From Faecalicatena fissicatena (GTDB lineage Bacteria > Bacillota > Clostridia > Lachnospirales > Lachnospiraceae): a stretch of DNA of 64,000 bases. The DNA is taken from positions 28,025-92,024 of the forward strand of contig LDAQ01000098.1 of NCBI GenBank assembly GCA_001028025.1, in the 5' to 3' direction. Position 1 is the first letter of the stretch. The number at the start of each line of letters is the position of its first letter. Shown in pieces: positions 8,825 through 17,168 of this stretch. Both the position numbers and the translations under genes were made by a program. The notes under the pieces were generated by a model. The model saw only the letters and a program-made list of their open reading frames with translations, did no database searches and was not told the origin of the DNA.

Positions 8825-9538
8825 ATGGCAAGCAAATACGTAAAAGTGTACAGTGCATTAAAAAAGCAGATTGAGGTTGGAGAATATGGTGTAGGCCAGC
8901 TTATTCCATCTGAAGGGGAGCTGATGCAGGAATACATGGTTTCCAGAGACACGGTGCGCAAGGCGCTGGGGATGCTGGAAAATCAGGGATATATCCAGAA
9001 GTCCAGGGGAAAGGCGGCAGTTGTCGTAGAGAAGAAAGACTACAAATTCCCGTTCTCAGAGATCGCCAGTTTTAAGGAACTGAATGAGAACCTGGGAAGG
9101 CGGACGGAGACAGAGGTGGAGAATCTTGAGATTCTGGCAGATAAAAAGCGGATCATGGGAATCTTCGAGGATGACAGAGAAAAAGAGGTCTATGAACTGC
9201 TGCGTATCCGGAAGATCGAGGGGGAGCGGGTAATTATCGACCACGACTATTTCAAACGGAGCGTGGTAGCGAACCTTCCCCTTAGAGCCTGCAAGGATTC
9301 CGTATATGCATATCTGGAAAAAGAACTGGGGATTCAGATAGGTTATGCCTCAAAAGAAATATCGGTGGAAACCGCTAGCGAAGAGGATAAAAAATATCTG
9401 GATCTGGGAGAATATAACCTGGTTGTAGTAGTGAAAAGTTATACGTATATGCGGGATAATTGTTTGTTCCAGTTTACGGAATCGAGACACAGGCCGGATC
9501 ACTTCCGCTTTGTAGGATTTGCACAAAGAAAAGAATAG
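8825..9538 (+). CDS. treR: GntR/UTRA-family regulator of trehalose genes (TreR-like)
   Basis: 237-residue repressor. The N-terminal winged helix (1-70) contains GQLIPSEGELMQEYMVSRDTVRKAL, typical of GntR proteins. The C-terminal UTRA domain (about 85-237) would sense a sugar phosphate, and the RPDHFRFVGFAQR ending is typical of TreR. I start at the ATG at 8825; an upstream TTG at 8768 would place the start inside the promoter. Position beside the trehalose PTS and phosphotrehalase genes, and matching palindromes before both units, support the role. Confidence 0.88.
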   Translation: MASKYVKVYSALKKQIEVGEYGVGQLIPSEGELMQEYMVSRDTVRKALGMLENQGYIQKSRGKAAVVVEKKDYKFPFSEIASFKELNENLGRRTETEVENLEILADKKRIMGIFEDDREKEVYELLRIRKIEGERVIIDHDYFKRSVVANLPLRACKDSVYAYLEKELGIQIGYASKEISVETASEEDKKYLDLGEYNLVVVVKSYTYMRDNCLFQFTESRHRPDHFRFVGFAQRKE

Positions 9539-9550
9539 AAAATTATGAAT

Positions 9551-9582
9551 GGTGCCGAAAATAAGTGAGGCACCATTTTTTG
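9551..9582 (+). terminator. Terminator after the trehalose regulator gene
   Basis: GGTGCC (9551-9556) pairs with GGCACC (9569-9574), followed by ATTTTTTG. It separates the regulator gene from treP. Confidence 0.8.
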
Positions 9583-9602
9583 TTTCAAATTACTTGACTA
9601 AC

Positions 9603-9648
9603 AAATACGTATATGATAACTTATAATTAACGTATACGTATAAGTTAT
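9603..9648 (+). promoter_or_regulatory. Operator region before treP
   Basis: Two palindromic cores, ATACGTAT (9605-9612) and ACGTATACGT (9630-9639), lie in an AT-rich stretch with repeated GTATA half-sites like those before the regulator gene. A TTGACT at 9594 may be the -35. I could not assign the -10 with confidence. Confidence 0.5.
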
Positions 9649-9686
9649 GGCGAAGAGCAACTTCAAAAATAGGAGGAATAGGGAGA

Positions 9687-11120
9687 ATGGCTGAGTTTTC
9701 AAAAGACGCTGAAAAGCTGTTAGAATTAGTCGGAGGGAAAGAGAACGTAGTATCTTTTACCCACTGTGCGACCAGAATGCGCTTTGTTCTAGCAGATGAG
9801 AAAAAAGCAGATGTAAAAAAGATTGAGGAACTGCCCTCTGTAAAAGGCAGCTTTACACAGGGAGGCCAGTTCCAGGTCATTATAGGAAATAAAGTATCCG
9901 TTTTCTTTGACGAGTTTTCCAGAATCAGTAACCTGGACGGCGTGGGAAAACAGGAAGTAAAGGCGGCGGCAAAAGGCAAGATGAACCTCCTGCAGAGGGG
10001 AGTTGCAAACCTTGCGGAGATATTTGCCCCGATCATTCCGGCTATCATCGTCGGCGGTCTGATCCTTGGTTTTCGAAATATCATCGGCGATATCAAGCTT
10101 CTGGAGGATGGAACAAAATCCATCACTGAGGTTTACCAGATGTGGGCGGGAATCTATAACTTCCTGTGGCTGATCGGCGAGGCTATATTCGTATTCCTGC
10201 CGGTAGGCATTACCTGGTCCGTATGTAAGAAGATGAATGTAGACCAGATGCTAGGTATTGTGCTTGGCATCACACTCGTTTCCCCGCAGCTGATGTCTGC
10301 AAGTGATTACATTGCCGCAGTGGAAGCAGGCGAGGCGATAAAGACCTGGGATTTCGGTGCATTCCACATTAATATGGTAGGATACCAATCACAGGTAATT
10401 CCGGCTATTTTAGTAGGGCTTGTCTTCGCTGTTTTCTACCGGTTCCTGAAAAAACGTGTGCCTGAAATGATTTCCATGATTGTCGTACCATTCTGTTCCT
10501 TGGTTCCGGCAGTTCTCCTTGCACATACCGTGATCGGACCCTTCGGAAGAATGATCGGCGACGGCCTTGCAAGCGTGATTATGGCAGGCTTTAACTCATC
10601 TTTCAGCTGGCTGTTCAGCGGAATATACGGACTCTTATATCCGCTGCTTGTGATTACCGGGCTGCACCACTCCATGCTGCCGATCGACCTTCAGACAGTT
10701 GCAACGATGGGAGGAATCTATACATTCCCGGTTGTAGCGCTGAGCAACATTGCACAGGCTTCCGCAGTTATGGCATTTGTATTCCTTCATAAAAAAGATG
10801 CAAGAGTGAAAGAAGTGGGTATCCCTTCATTTGTATCAGGTTTTCTGGGAGTTACGGAGCCGGCTATGTTCGGTGTGAATCTGAAATATTTATACCCGTT
10901 TATCGGAGCCATGCTGGCAAGCGGCGTGATGGGGATTATATCCAGAGTATTCGGTGTCATCGCAAACAGCGTCGGAGTCGGCGGTATTCCTGCATTTTTA
11001 TCCATGCGGGGAGATAAGATGCTGATATATATTGTGTGTATTGTCATTGACATTGTACTGGCATTTGTCTTTACCATTCTTCTGTCAAAGACAAAGCTGA
11101 AAAATTACGGAAATAAATAG
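9687..11120 (+). CDS. treP: PTS trehalose-specific EIIBC permease
   Basis: Imports trehalose as trehalose 6-phosphate. The EIIB phospho-cysteine is C27 in SFTHCATRMRF, and residues ~105-470 form EIIC. EIIC segments such as GFRNIIGDIKLLEDG and TGLHHSMLPIDLQT fit the trehalose subgroup. There is no fused EIIA. It follows an AGGAGG ribosome site and precedes the phosphotrehalase by 39 bases, which supports trehalose as substrate. Confidence 0.92.
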   Translation: MAEFSKDAEKLLELVGGKENVVSFTHCATRMRFVLADEKKADVKKIEELPSVKGSFTQGGQFQVIIGNKVSVFFDEFSRISNLDGVGKQEVKAAAKGKMNLLQRGVANLAEIFAPIIPAIIVGGLILGFRNIIGDIKLLEDGTKSITEVYQMWAGIYNFLWLIGEAIFVFLPVGITWSVCKKMNVDQMLGIVLGITLVSPQLMSASDYIAAVEAGEAIKTWDFGAFHINMVGYQSQVIPAILVGLVFAVFYRFLKKRVPEMISMIVVPFCSLVPAVLLAHTVIGPFGRMIGDGLASVIMAGFNSSFSWLFSGIYGLLYPLLVITGLHHSMLPIDLQTVATMGGIYTFPVVALSNIAQASAVMAFVFLHKKDARVKEVGIPSFVSGFLGVTEPAMFGVNLKYLYPFIGAMLASGVMGIISRVFGVIANSVGVGGIPAFLSMRGDKMLIYIVCIVIDIVLAFVFTILLSKTKLKNYGNK

Positions 11121-11159
11121 GATGCGTCGGGCGTTTGACTGTAAAGAAGGAGAGAATAT

Positions 11160-12803
11160 ATGAATTTAGGAAATAAAGTTGTTTACCAGATCTACCCCAA
11201 GTCCTTTCAGGATTCTAATTCAGACGGTTTTGGAGATCTGGCAGGAATTATCAAAAGACTGGACTATCTGGAAGAGCTGGGAGTGGATTACCTGTGGATT
11301 ACCCCGTTCTTTGTATCCCCTCAGTACGACAATGGATATGATATAGCGGACTACCGCAGAATAGACCCGCGCTATGGCACAATGAAGGACTTTGAAAATC
11401 TGGTGGCCGAGGCGAAGAAGCGGAATATCTATCTGATGATGGATATGGTGTTCAACCATTGTTCCACTCAACATGAATGGTTCCGGAAGGCCCTGGAAGG
11501 GGATCCGTACTACCGGGATTTCTTCATCATCAGGAAGGGAAAAAACGGCCTGCCGCCGACAAACTGGGTTTCCAAGTTCGGAGGAAATGCGTGGAGCTAT
11601 CTGCCGGGGACAGACGAGTATTACCTGCATCTCTTCCATGTGACTCAGGCAGATTTGAACTGGGAAAATCCCAATGTGCGCAGAGAATGCTACGATATCC
11701 TGCGTTTCTGGATGGACAAAGGAGTCAAAGGATTCCGTTTTGACGTGATTAATCTAATCTCCAAGCCGGAAGTATACGAAGACGATCTGATTGGAGACGG
11801 GCATACATTTTATACGGACGGCGCTAAGATACACGACTACCTGCATGAATTAAATAGGGAGACATTCGGTAAATACGACGATATTGTTACGGTTGGAGAA
11901 ATGTCCTCTACAACCCTGGAAAACAGTATACGCTATTCCCGTCCTGATTCGGAGGAGCTGTCCATGATCTTCAGTTTCCATCATTTGAAAGTGGACTACC
12001 CGTCCGGAAATAAATGGGCAGTTGAACCATTCAGATTCCACGATCTCAAGAAAAATCTATTTACATGGCAGAAAGAGATGGAGAAAGGCGGCGGCTGGAA
12101 CGCGCTGTTCTGGTGTAATCACGACCAGCCGAGGATTGTATCCCGTATAGGAGATGACAAAGAATACCGTCTGGAATCCGCCAAAATGCTTGCCACTGCC
12201 ATTCACGGCCTGCGGGGAACCCCTTATATCTATCAGGGAGAAGAAATCGGAATGACCAACGCAGGTTACAAGGATATCAGTCAGTACCGGGACATAGAGT
12301 CACTAAACTATTTCAATATCCTGAAGCAGGAAGGCAAAAGCGAAGCGGAGATTTACGAGATACTGGGCAAAAAATCCAGAGACAACTCCCGTACTCCCAT
12401 GCAGTGGGACGATACCAAAAACGCAGGATTTACCGATGGAACCCCGTGGATATCCGTAATTCCAAACTACAAAGAGATCAATACACTTGACCGAAACGAG
12501 GAAGATTCCATCTTCCAGTACTATAAAAAACTGGTAGAGCTCAGGAAGACCTACCCTGTCATCGCGGACGGAACCTTTGAGGCGCTACTAGAAGACCATC
12601 CCCAGATACTGGCCTATAAGCGTACAAATGCGGACAGTGAACTTTATGTATTCTGTAACTTTTATCCGCAGGATGTAGAAATACCAATGGATATACCCAA
12701 GGACTGCAGGTGTATTTTGTCTAATTATCCACAGGGCAATCGGTCTGGGCTGCGGGCTTATGAGGCGATTGTGTTTTATCGGGGGCGCGGGGACGCTAAG
12801 TAA
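11160..12803 (+). CDS. treC: Alpha,alpha-phosphotrehalase, GH13
   Basis: Hydrolyses trehalose 6-phosphate to glucose and glucose 6-phosphate. It has the GH13 regions MVFNHCSTQHEWF, GFRFDVINLIS (nucleophile Asp), TVGEMSSTT (acid/base Glu) and WCNHDQPR. Length (547) is normal. The stop codon lies inside a copy of the repeat also found over the kbl stop (12789-12816), so the final residues GDAK may be derived from that element. It is convergent with the AraC-type gene, 17 bases away. Confidence 0.94.
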   Translation: MNLGNKVVYQIYPKSFQDSNSDGFGDLAGIIKRLDYLEELGVDYLWITPFFVSPQYDNGYDIADYRRIDPRYGTMKDFENLVAEAKKRNIYLMMDMVFNHCSTQHEWFRKALEGDPYYRDFFIIRKGKNGLPPTNWVSKFGGNAWSYLPGTDEYYLHLFHVTQADLNWENPNVRRECYDILRFWMDKGVKGFRFDVINLISKPEVYEDDLIGDGHTFYTDGAKIHDYLHELNRETFGKYDDIVTVGEMSSTTLENSIRYSRPDSEELSMIFSFHHLKVDYPSGNKWAVEPFRFHDLKKNLFTWQKEMEKGGGWNALFWCNHDQPRIVSRIGDDKEYRLESAKMLATAIHGLRGTPYIYQGEEIGMTNAGYKDISQYRDIESLNYFNILKQEGKSEAEIYEILGKKSRDNSRTPMQWDDTKNAGFTDGTPWISVIPNYKEINTLDRNEEDSIFQYYKKLVELRKTYPVIADGTFEALLEDHPQILAYKRTNADSELYVFCNFYPQDVEIPMDIPKDCRCILSNYPQGNRSGLRAYEAIVFYRGRGDAK

Positions 12804-12816
12804 AAGGTGAGCCTGG
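12789..12816 (+). repeat. 5' remnant of the palindromic element over the treC stop codon
   Basis: 28 bases matching 846-873 with a single mismatch: the G-rich box plus the first part of the P1 left arm. No matching right arm follows, so this is a truncated copy. The genes use different reading frames through it, which shows that it was added over their ends rather than inherited as coding sequence. Confidence 0.6.
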
Positions 12817-12820
12817 CACA

Positions 12821-13675
12821 TTAACTCTGTTTATATTTTGTAGGTGCCTCTCCATAGTGTTTTTTAAATAGTTTGCTGAAGTGGTAGGCATCGTCATAGC
12901 CCACCATTTCAGCTACATTCTGGATACTGAGTCCGGGAGCTGCTTCGAGGAGTTCCCGGGCTTTTTCCATCCGAAGCTCAATCAGATAGTTGATGGGGGT
13001 GTCGCCGGTCTCGCTTTTGAATATTTTAGACAGATAAAATGTACTCAGGTACATGTTCCGGGCAATCTGGTCCAGGGATATTTTTTCCTGATAATGCTCG
13101 TTGAAATAGCGGATCATCTGGTTCACCACATATTTTTTGTTGGGGGATTCAAAGATACAGCCTTTGGTGCTCTTTGTACCTTCAGCCGCTTCTTTTTGTT
13201 CGCGGAGCAGCTGCAGAATCAGCTGAATGAGGTATGCTTTCAGCATAAAGTAGCGTCCCGGGCGGTATGTCTGGAATTCTTTTCCCATGGATGCACAGAT
13301 GCGGAACACCTCCTGTCTGATGACTTCCTTCATGGGAAGAATGACATTGCCGCCCAAAAGCGGAAAAGTGTTGGGGGGCAGGTCGCGCAGGTGGATATCC
13401 GAGAATGCGATATAGTACTCGACTGCGCTGTCGCCTGGGCAGGTGTACAGGCTCTTGTGATAGGAACCGGGATTCAGGATGATCAGGTCACCCTGCTTGA
13501 CAGGGTATTCCTTTCCGTCTATGTAAAAAGTACAATGCCCCTTTTTCACGATAGACAGTTCTATGTGTTCATGGCAGTGGTAGTTGTTTTCGGACTCCGT
13601 GCGCTTCAGTTCACAGAAGAAAAGAAACGTAGGGTTCAAATCGTCGTAGGTCAGATCATATTCCGGTCTGCACAT
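12821..13675 (-). CDS. AraC-family transcriptional regulator
   Basis: 284 residues with an N-terminal cupin sensor (HCHEHIELSIVKKGHCTFYIDG) and two C-terminal helix-turn-helix motifs (NMYLSTFYLSKIFKSETG and VAEMVGYDDAYHFSKLFKKHYG). I choose the ATG at 13675, eight bases from the AGGAGG at 13684-13689; a TTG six bases upstream would be too close. It is convergent with treC. The regulated genes cannot be read from the sequence; sugar genes are usual for this layout. Confidence 0.88.
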   Translation of the reverse strand: MCRPEYDLTYDDLNPTFLFFCELKRTESENNYHCHEHIELSIVKKGHCTFYIDGKEYPVKQGDLIILNPGSYHKSLYTCPGDSAVEYYIAFSDIHLRDLPPNTFPLLGGNVILPMKEVIRQEVFRICASMGKEFQTYRPGRYFMLKAYLIQLILQLLREQKEAAEGTKSTKGCIFESPNKKYVVNQMIRYFNEHYQEKISLDQIARNMYLSTFYLSKIFKSETGDTPINYLIELRMEKARELLEAAPGLSIQNVAEMVGYDDAYHFSKLFKKHYGEAPTKYKQS

Positions 13676-13857
13676 ATACAAGCCTCCTAAAAAGTGTTTA
13701 GGTGCATTATACTCTATGCTGCGACTGAATAAAAGAGAAAAATTTAAGAAAAAAGGAAAATAAATCTGGATTTAGTGAAATAAGGCTACATTGATAAGTG
13801 AATATATTGGGTGCTTGATTTTATTGTCATGAAAATCGACATTGGGCAGAAATGGAA

Positions 13858-13881
13858 ATGCCCCGGATTATTCCGGGGCAT
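13858..13881 (-). terminator. Hairpin after the ymaF-like gene
   Basis: ATGCCCCGG and CCGGGGCAT pair perfectly with a six-base loop. On the minus strand a short T-rich stretch follows, so it probably terminates the YmaF-like gene. Confidence 0.55.
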
Positions 13882-13888
13882 CATAAAA

Positions 13889-14239
13889 CTATTTACACTT
13901 AAAGTCTATTGGACTGTCGATCAGTGTTGCAGCCTGAAATTCATGTTTGTGGTTATCTTCCTCTTCGGTAAAGTCTTTAATGAAATGAACATGCTTTCCG
14001 TTACCAACGTCAATAGCGCCTGAGGTCTTTCCCCAGAATTCATGGAAATGTTCGTCAGAAAAGTCGGTATGGAACTTCACTTCATGGTAGTGATCGTGTT
14101 TATCTTTGTGATAGATAGCTTCGCCAGTTACAGTGCAAAATCTATGATTATGGCAATCGTCGCATTCATTGAAAATCCTAGTACTGCCGGTTAATTCGTG
14201 AACATGTTTTTGGTCTTTATGACAATATTCATTATACAT
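13889..14239 (-). CDS. YmaF-like His-rich small protein
   Basis: 116 residues resembling the YmaF family, whose function is unknown. It is rich in histidine in paired positions (KHVHEL, CHNHRF, HDHYHEV, EHFHEF, KHVHFI, NHKHEF), spaced like strands of a repeat, with three or four cysteines near the N terminus. This suggests metal binding, but that is inference. Start chosen at the ATG at 14239, preceded by AAAGGAA on the minus strand. It is divergent from the MATE gene. Confidence 0.75.
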   Translation of the reverse strand: MYNEYCHKDQKHVHELTGSTRIFNECDDCHNHRFCTVTGEAIYHKDKHDHYHEVKFHTDFSDEHFHEFWGKTSGAIDVGNGKHVHFIKDFTEEEDNHKHEFQAATLIDSPIDFKCK

Positions 14240-14407
14240 GATGGAATTCCTTTTTCTTTTAAGATATGAAAGAGAGGAGAGGAGTGTGAATGGCGGACAG
14301 CTATATATCGGGCAAAATACTACATTCATTGTACAAGAAACTACATTCTGCTTTTACAGTTAATGATTATAATAGAACATGTTTAGAAAAAGACAGGAGG
14401 TATAGAG

Positions 14408-15793
14408 ATGACGAAAAAAATGACAGAAGGCAGCCCGGCGAAACTAATTGTGATGTTTACGATTCCTTTGCTGATTGGAAATATCTTTCAGCAATTATAT
14501 AGCATGGTAGATACTTTGATTGTGGGCAGAACCCTGGGTGTGGATGCCCTGGCAGCGGTGGGGTGTACCGGAAGCATCAACTTTCTGATCCTGGGGTTTG
14601 CAATGGGAGTAAGCACGGGTCTGGCGATTATTACGGCACAGCGGTTCGGGGCAAAAGATGAGGAGGGGGTCAGAAGAAGTGTGGCGGCGGGGGCGTGGAT
14701 CAGCCTTGGAGTGACAGTTGTGCTTACAGCGGTTTCCGTACCTCTGGCCAGACAGATTCTGGAATTGATGAATACGCCGATGGAAATAATAGACGGTGCA
14801 TATGACTATATTATTGTAATATTCTGGGGAATTATAGCTTGCATGCTATTTAATTTTCTGTCCAATATTATCCGGGCTCTGGGGGACAGCAGGACGCCAC
14901 TTTTATTCCTGGTTATTGCGTGTATCCTGAACATAGTACTGGATTTCGGACTGATACTCGGAGCGGGAATGGGGGTAGCTGGTGCGGCCTGGGCGACCAT
15001 TATCTCTCAGATGGTGTCTGGACTTCTCTGTCTGTGGTATATCAAAAAGAAGCTGCCGATTCTACACCTGTCGAAGGACGACTGGAAGGTATCCGGATGG
15101 GATATGAAACAGCACTTTAAGATATCAATGCCGATGGGATTCCAGATGTCAATTATTGCCATCGGGGCGGTGGTACTGCAGTTTGTACTAAACGGGCTCG
15201 GCTCTGCTGCAGTGGCAGCATTTTCAGCTGCGCAGAGGATTGACCAGATTGCCGGACAGCCCATGAATTCTTTTGGTACCACCATGGCTACTTACGCGGC
15301 CCAGAATTACGGAGCCGGGGAAATTGGCAGGATAAAAAAAGGGGTGCTGCAGTGCTGCCTGATCTCTGTCGGTTTCAGTATTGCTGTAGGGCTTGTAAAT
15401 GTCTTTGCAGGTTATCAGATGGCCGGGTTCTTTGTGGGAGACGGAGAACGGGCGGTGCAGTCTATGGCGCAGACCTACCTGCAGATTAATGGGGCGATGT
15501 ATTTTGTGCTGGCGTTGCTGTACATCTTCAGGTTTACACTTCAGGGTCTGGGAAAAGGATTTATGCCGACGGTAGCCGGTGTTATGGAATTGATTATGAG
15601 AACATTTGCAGCCGTCTTTCTGACTGCGGCTGTCGGCTTTGCCGGAGCATGCTGGGCAAGTCCGCTGGCATGGGTTGGCGCGTGCATACCTCTGGCTGTA
15701 GCATATTTCCTGACTATGCGGCGGCTGTCGGCTGGATTGAATAAGAGGGAAAACGGCAGGATGAGTCAGGAGGCTGAATCAGAGGCAGCGTAA
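14408..15793 (+). CDS. MATE-family efflux transporter
   Basis: 461-residue, 12-helix multidrug/sodium or proton antiporter. The N terminus (KLIVMFTIPLLIGNIFQQLYSMVDTLIVGR) is typical of the family, and the internal repeat (PMGFQMSIIAIGAVVLQ...) marks the second half. It follows an AGGAGGTATAGAG ribosome site. A TATAAT lies at 14368-14373. Substrate unknown. Confidence 0.92.
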   Translation: MTKKMTEGSPAKLIVMFTIPLLIGNIFQQLYSMVDTLIVGRTLGVDALAAVGCTGSINFLILGFAMGVSTGLAIITAQRFGAKDEEGVRRSVAAGAWISLGVTVVLTAVSVPLARQILELMNTPMEIIDGAYDYIIVIFWGIIACMLFNFLSNIIRALGDSRTPLLFLVIACILNIVLDFGLILGAGMGVAGAAWATIISQMVSGLLCLWYIKKKLPILHLSKDDWKVSGWDMKQHFKISMPMGFQMSIIAIGAVVLQFVLNGLGSAAVAAFSAAQRIDQIAGQPMNSFGTTMATYAAQNYGAGEIGRIKKGVLQCCLISVGFSIAVGLVNVFAGYQMAGFFVGDGERAVQSMAQTYLQINGAMYFVLALLYIFRFTLQGLGKGFMPTVAGVMELIMRTFAAVFLTAAVGFAGACWASPLAWVGACIPLAVAYFLTMRRLSAGLNKRENGRMSQEAESEAA

Positions 15794-15821
15794 AAACTAT
15801 CAAATGGAAAAAATAAAAAAC

Positions 15822-15855
15822 CCCCGGGACAGCGTGAACTGCTCCGGGGATTTTT
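15822..15855 (+). terminator. Terminator after the MATE gene
   Basis: A CCCCGG/CCGGGG stem with an inner CAG/CTG stem is followed by ATTTTT. Confidence 0.85.
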
Positions 15856-15872
15856 ATGGAGAAAATCTCATA

Positions 15873-15938
15873 CCCAAGGGCACACCGTAACTCATGCCCT
15901 GCGGGCGGATCTGCAGCAAGCTGCAGAATAATGTATAC
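15873..15938. repeat. R1: intergenic structured repeat, copy 1
   Basis: About 66 bases matching 44908-44975 at roughly four of five positions. Both copies form two small hairpins: AGGGCA...TGCCCT, and a TCTGC-type stem (TCTGCAG/CTGCAGA here). Both end near GTATAC or TATATAC. It lies in the convergent gap between the MATE and YitT genes. Strand of action is not known. Confidence 0.6.
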
Positions 15939-16041
15939 AAAAGAAAACTGCAAAATTAGTTTGAAAGAACCTGCCTGGGGGAATTTACCGGCGACAGATC
16001 TACTGAATCGGGCAGAAGAAAGTGTGAACCGGCCTCAGTGA

Positions 16042-16938
16042 TCAGGGGTACAGCCTCTTCTCAAAGTTGCCGCATACCGAGCATCCCTCTGTAAATATCA
16101 TAAATGCATTGGGATCGATGCTCCGTACAATTCGTTTTAACTGATTGACCTCATATTTTGAAATTACCACAAACAGAATATAGGAGGTCTGGTTAGTATA
16201 GGCGCCGGCACCGTCCCAGTTGGTAACTCCGCGTCCGGTTTGGTCGATAATGGCGCGGGAGATGCCCAGTTTTTTCGTAAATATCATGACGCTCATATTG
16301 ATGTTCTGAATATGTACTCTATCGCAGGCTATGGAATATACAACCCCGTAAATCAGGGAATAAATCACGATTTCAATGTTAAACAGCATGAGGCAGATGC
16401 CATACACAAAGCAGTTAATGATAATGGAAACCTTGCCTACACTGAATCCGGGAAACTTTTTGGAAAAGTAGATTCCAAGGATATCCTGCCCGCCGCCCGA
16501 ACTTCCTCCGCGGAGAATCATGCCCGAACCGGTCCCCGCGATAATGCCGCCGATGACACAGGCAGTCAGGTAATCGTCAATGATCGGTCTGGATGGAATG
16601 GGGATAAAGGTGAGCGCCGCTGTCTGTATAATAATTGTTATAATGGAGCGCACAAAAAAAGCCTTGCCCATCTTACTCCACGCCATATATATCAGGGGCA
16701 GATTGATCAGAAAATAAATAATACCGGCAATATCTGTCTGTCCGAGAGAAAAGGGCAGTACTTTTATGACAAAAGTCCGGATCAGCTGGGAAATTCCCAT
16801 AAAGCCGCCATTATACAGTGAAAGCGGTATGATAAATACATTCAGTCCAAATGCAAACAAGATAGAGCCCGCAGTTGCATTGCCCATGCCGAACAGTCGC
16901 TGTTTCTGCTGCTCGCTTAAAGAATTAAAATATGCCAT
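16042..16938 (-). CDS. YitT-family membrane protein
   Basis: 298 residues: about five membrane helices (GSILFAFGLNVFIIPLSLYNGGFMG, DIAGIIYFLINLPLIYMAW and others) followed by a soluble DUF2179 domain ending in DPNAFMIFTEGCSVCGNFEKRLYP. The family's transport function is not established. I start at the ATG at 16938, with GGGGGA eight bases upstream on the minus strand, rather than the longer upstream frame. Confidence 0.88.
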   Translation of the reverse strand: MAYFNSLSEQQKQRLFGMGNATAGSILFAFGLNVFIIPLSLYNGGFMGISQLIRTFVIKVLPFSLGQTDIAGIIYFLINLPLIYMAWSKMGKAFFVRSIITIIIQTAALTFIPIPSRPIIDDYLTACVIGGIIAGTGSGMILRGGSSGGGQDILGIYFSKKFPGFSVGKVSIIINCFVYGICLMLFNIEIVIYSLIYGVVYSIACDRVHIQNINMSVMIFTKKLGISRAIIDQTGRGVTNWDGAGAYTNQTSYILFVVISKYEVNQLKRIVRSIDPNAFMIFTEGCSVCGNFEKRLYP

Positions 16939-17168
16939 TTTATTTTCCCCCACTAAAGCGATAAAGTTGCTAATGTGTATATATTCTAGCACTTTGATTT
17001 CGGCAATACAAGACAAGATATGACAAAAACTTATAATAGTTCATTATGAGCGTATAAATAAACATTATAAAGAGATTTCCTTATAAAAGGCAGGAAAGTA
17101 ATGGTTTAATATAGAAAAAAATCGTGCTATAATTATCTTTATTTACAGAAAGTTTATGGGGTGTTTTT

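Noticed and set aside
14345..14373. A complete promoter for the MATE gene
   Set aside because: TATAAT at 14368 is clear, but no -35 sequence lies at 16-18 bases from it.
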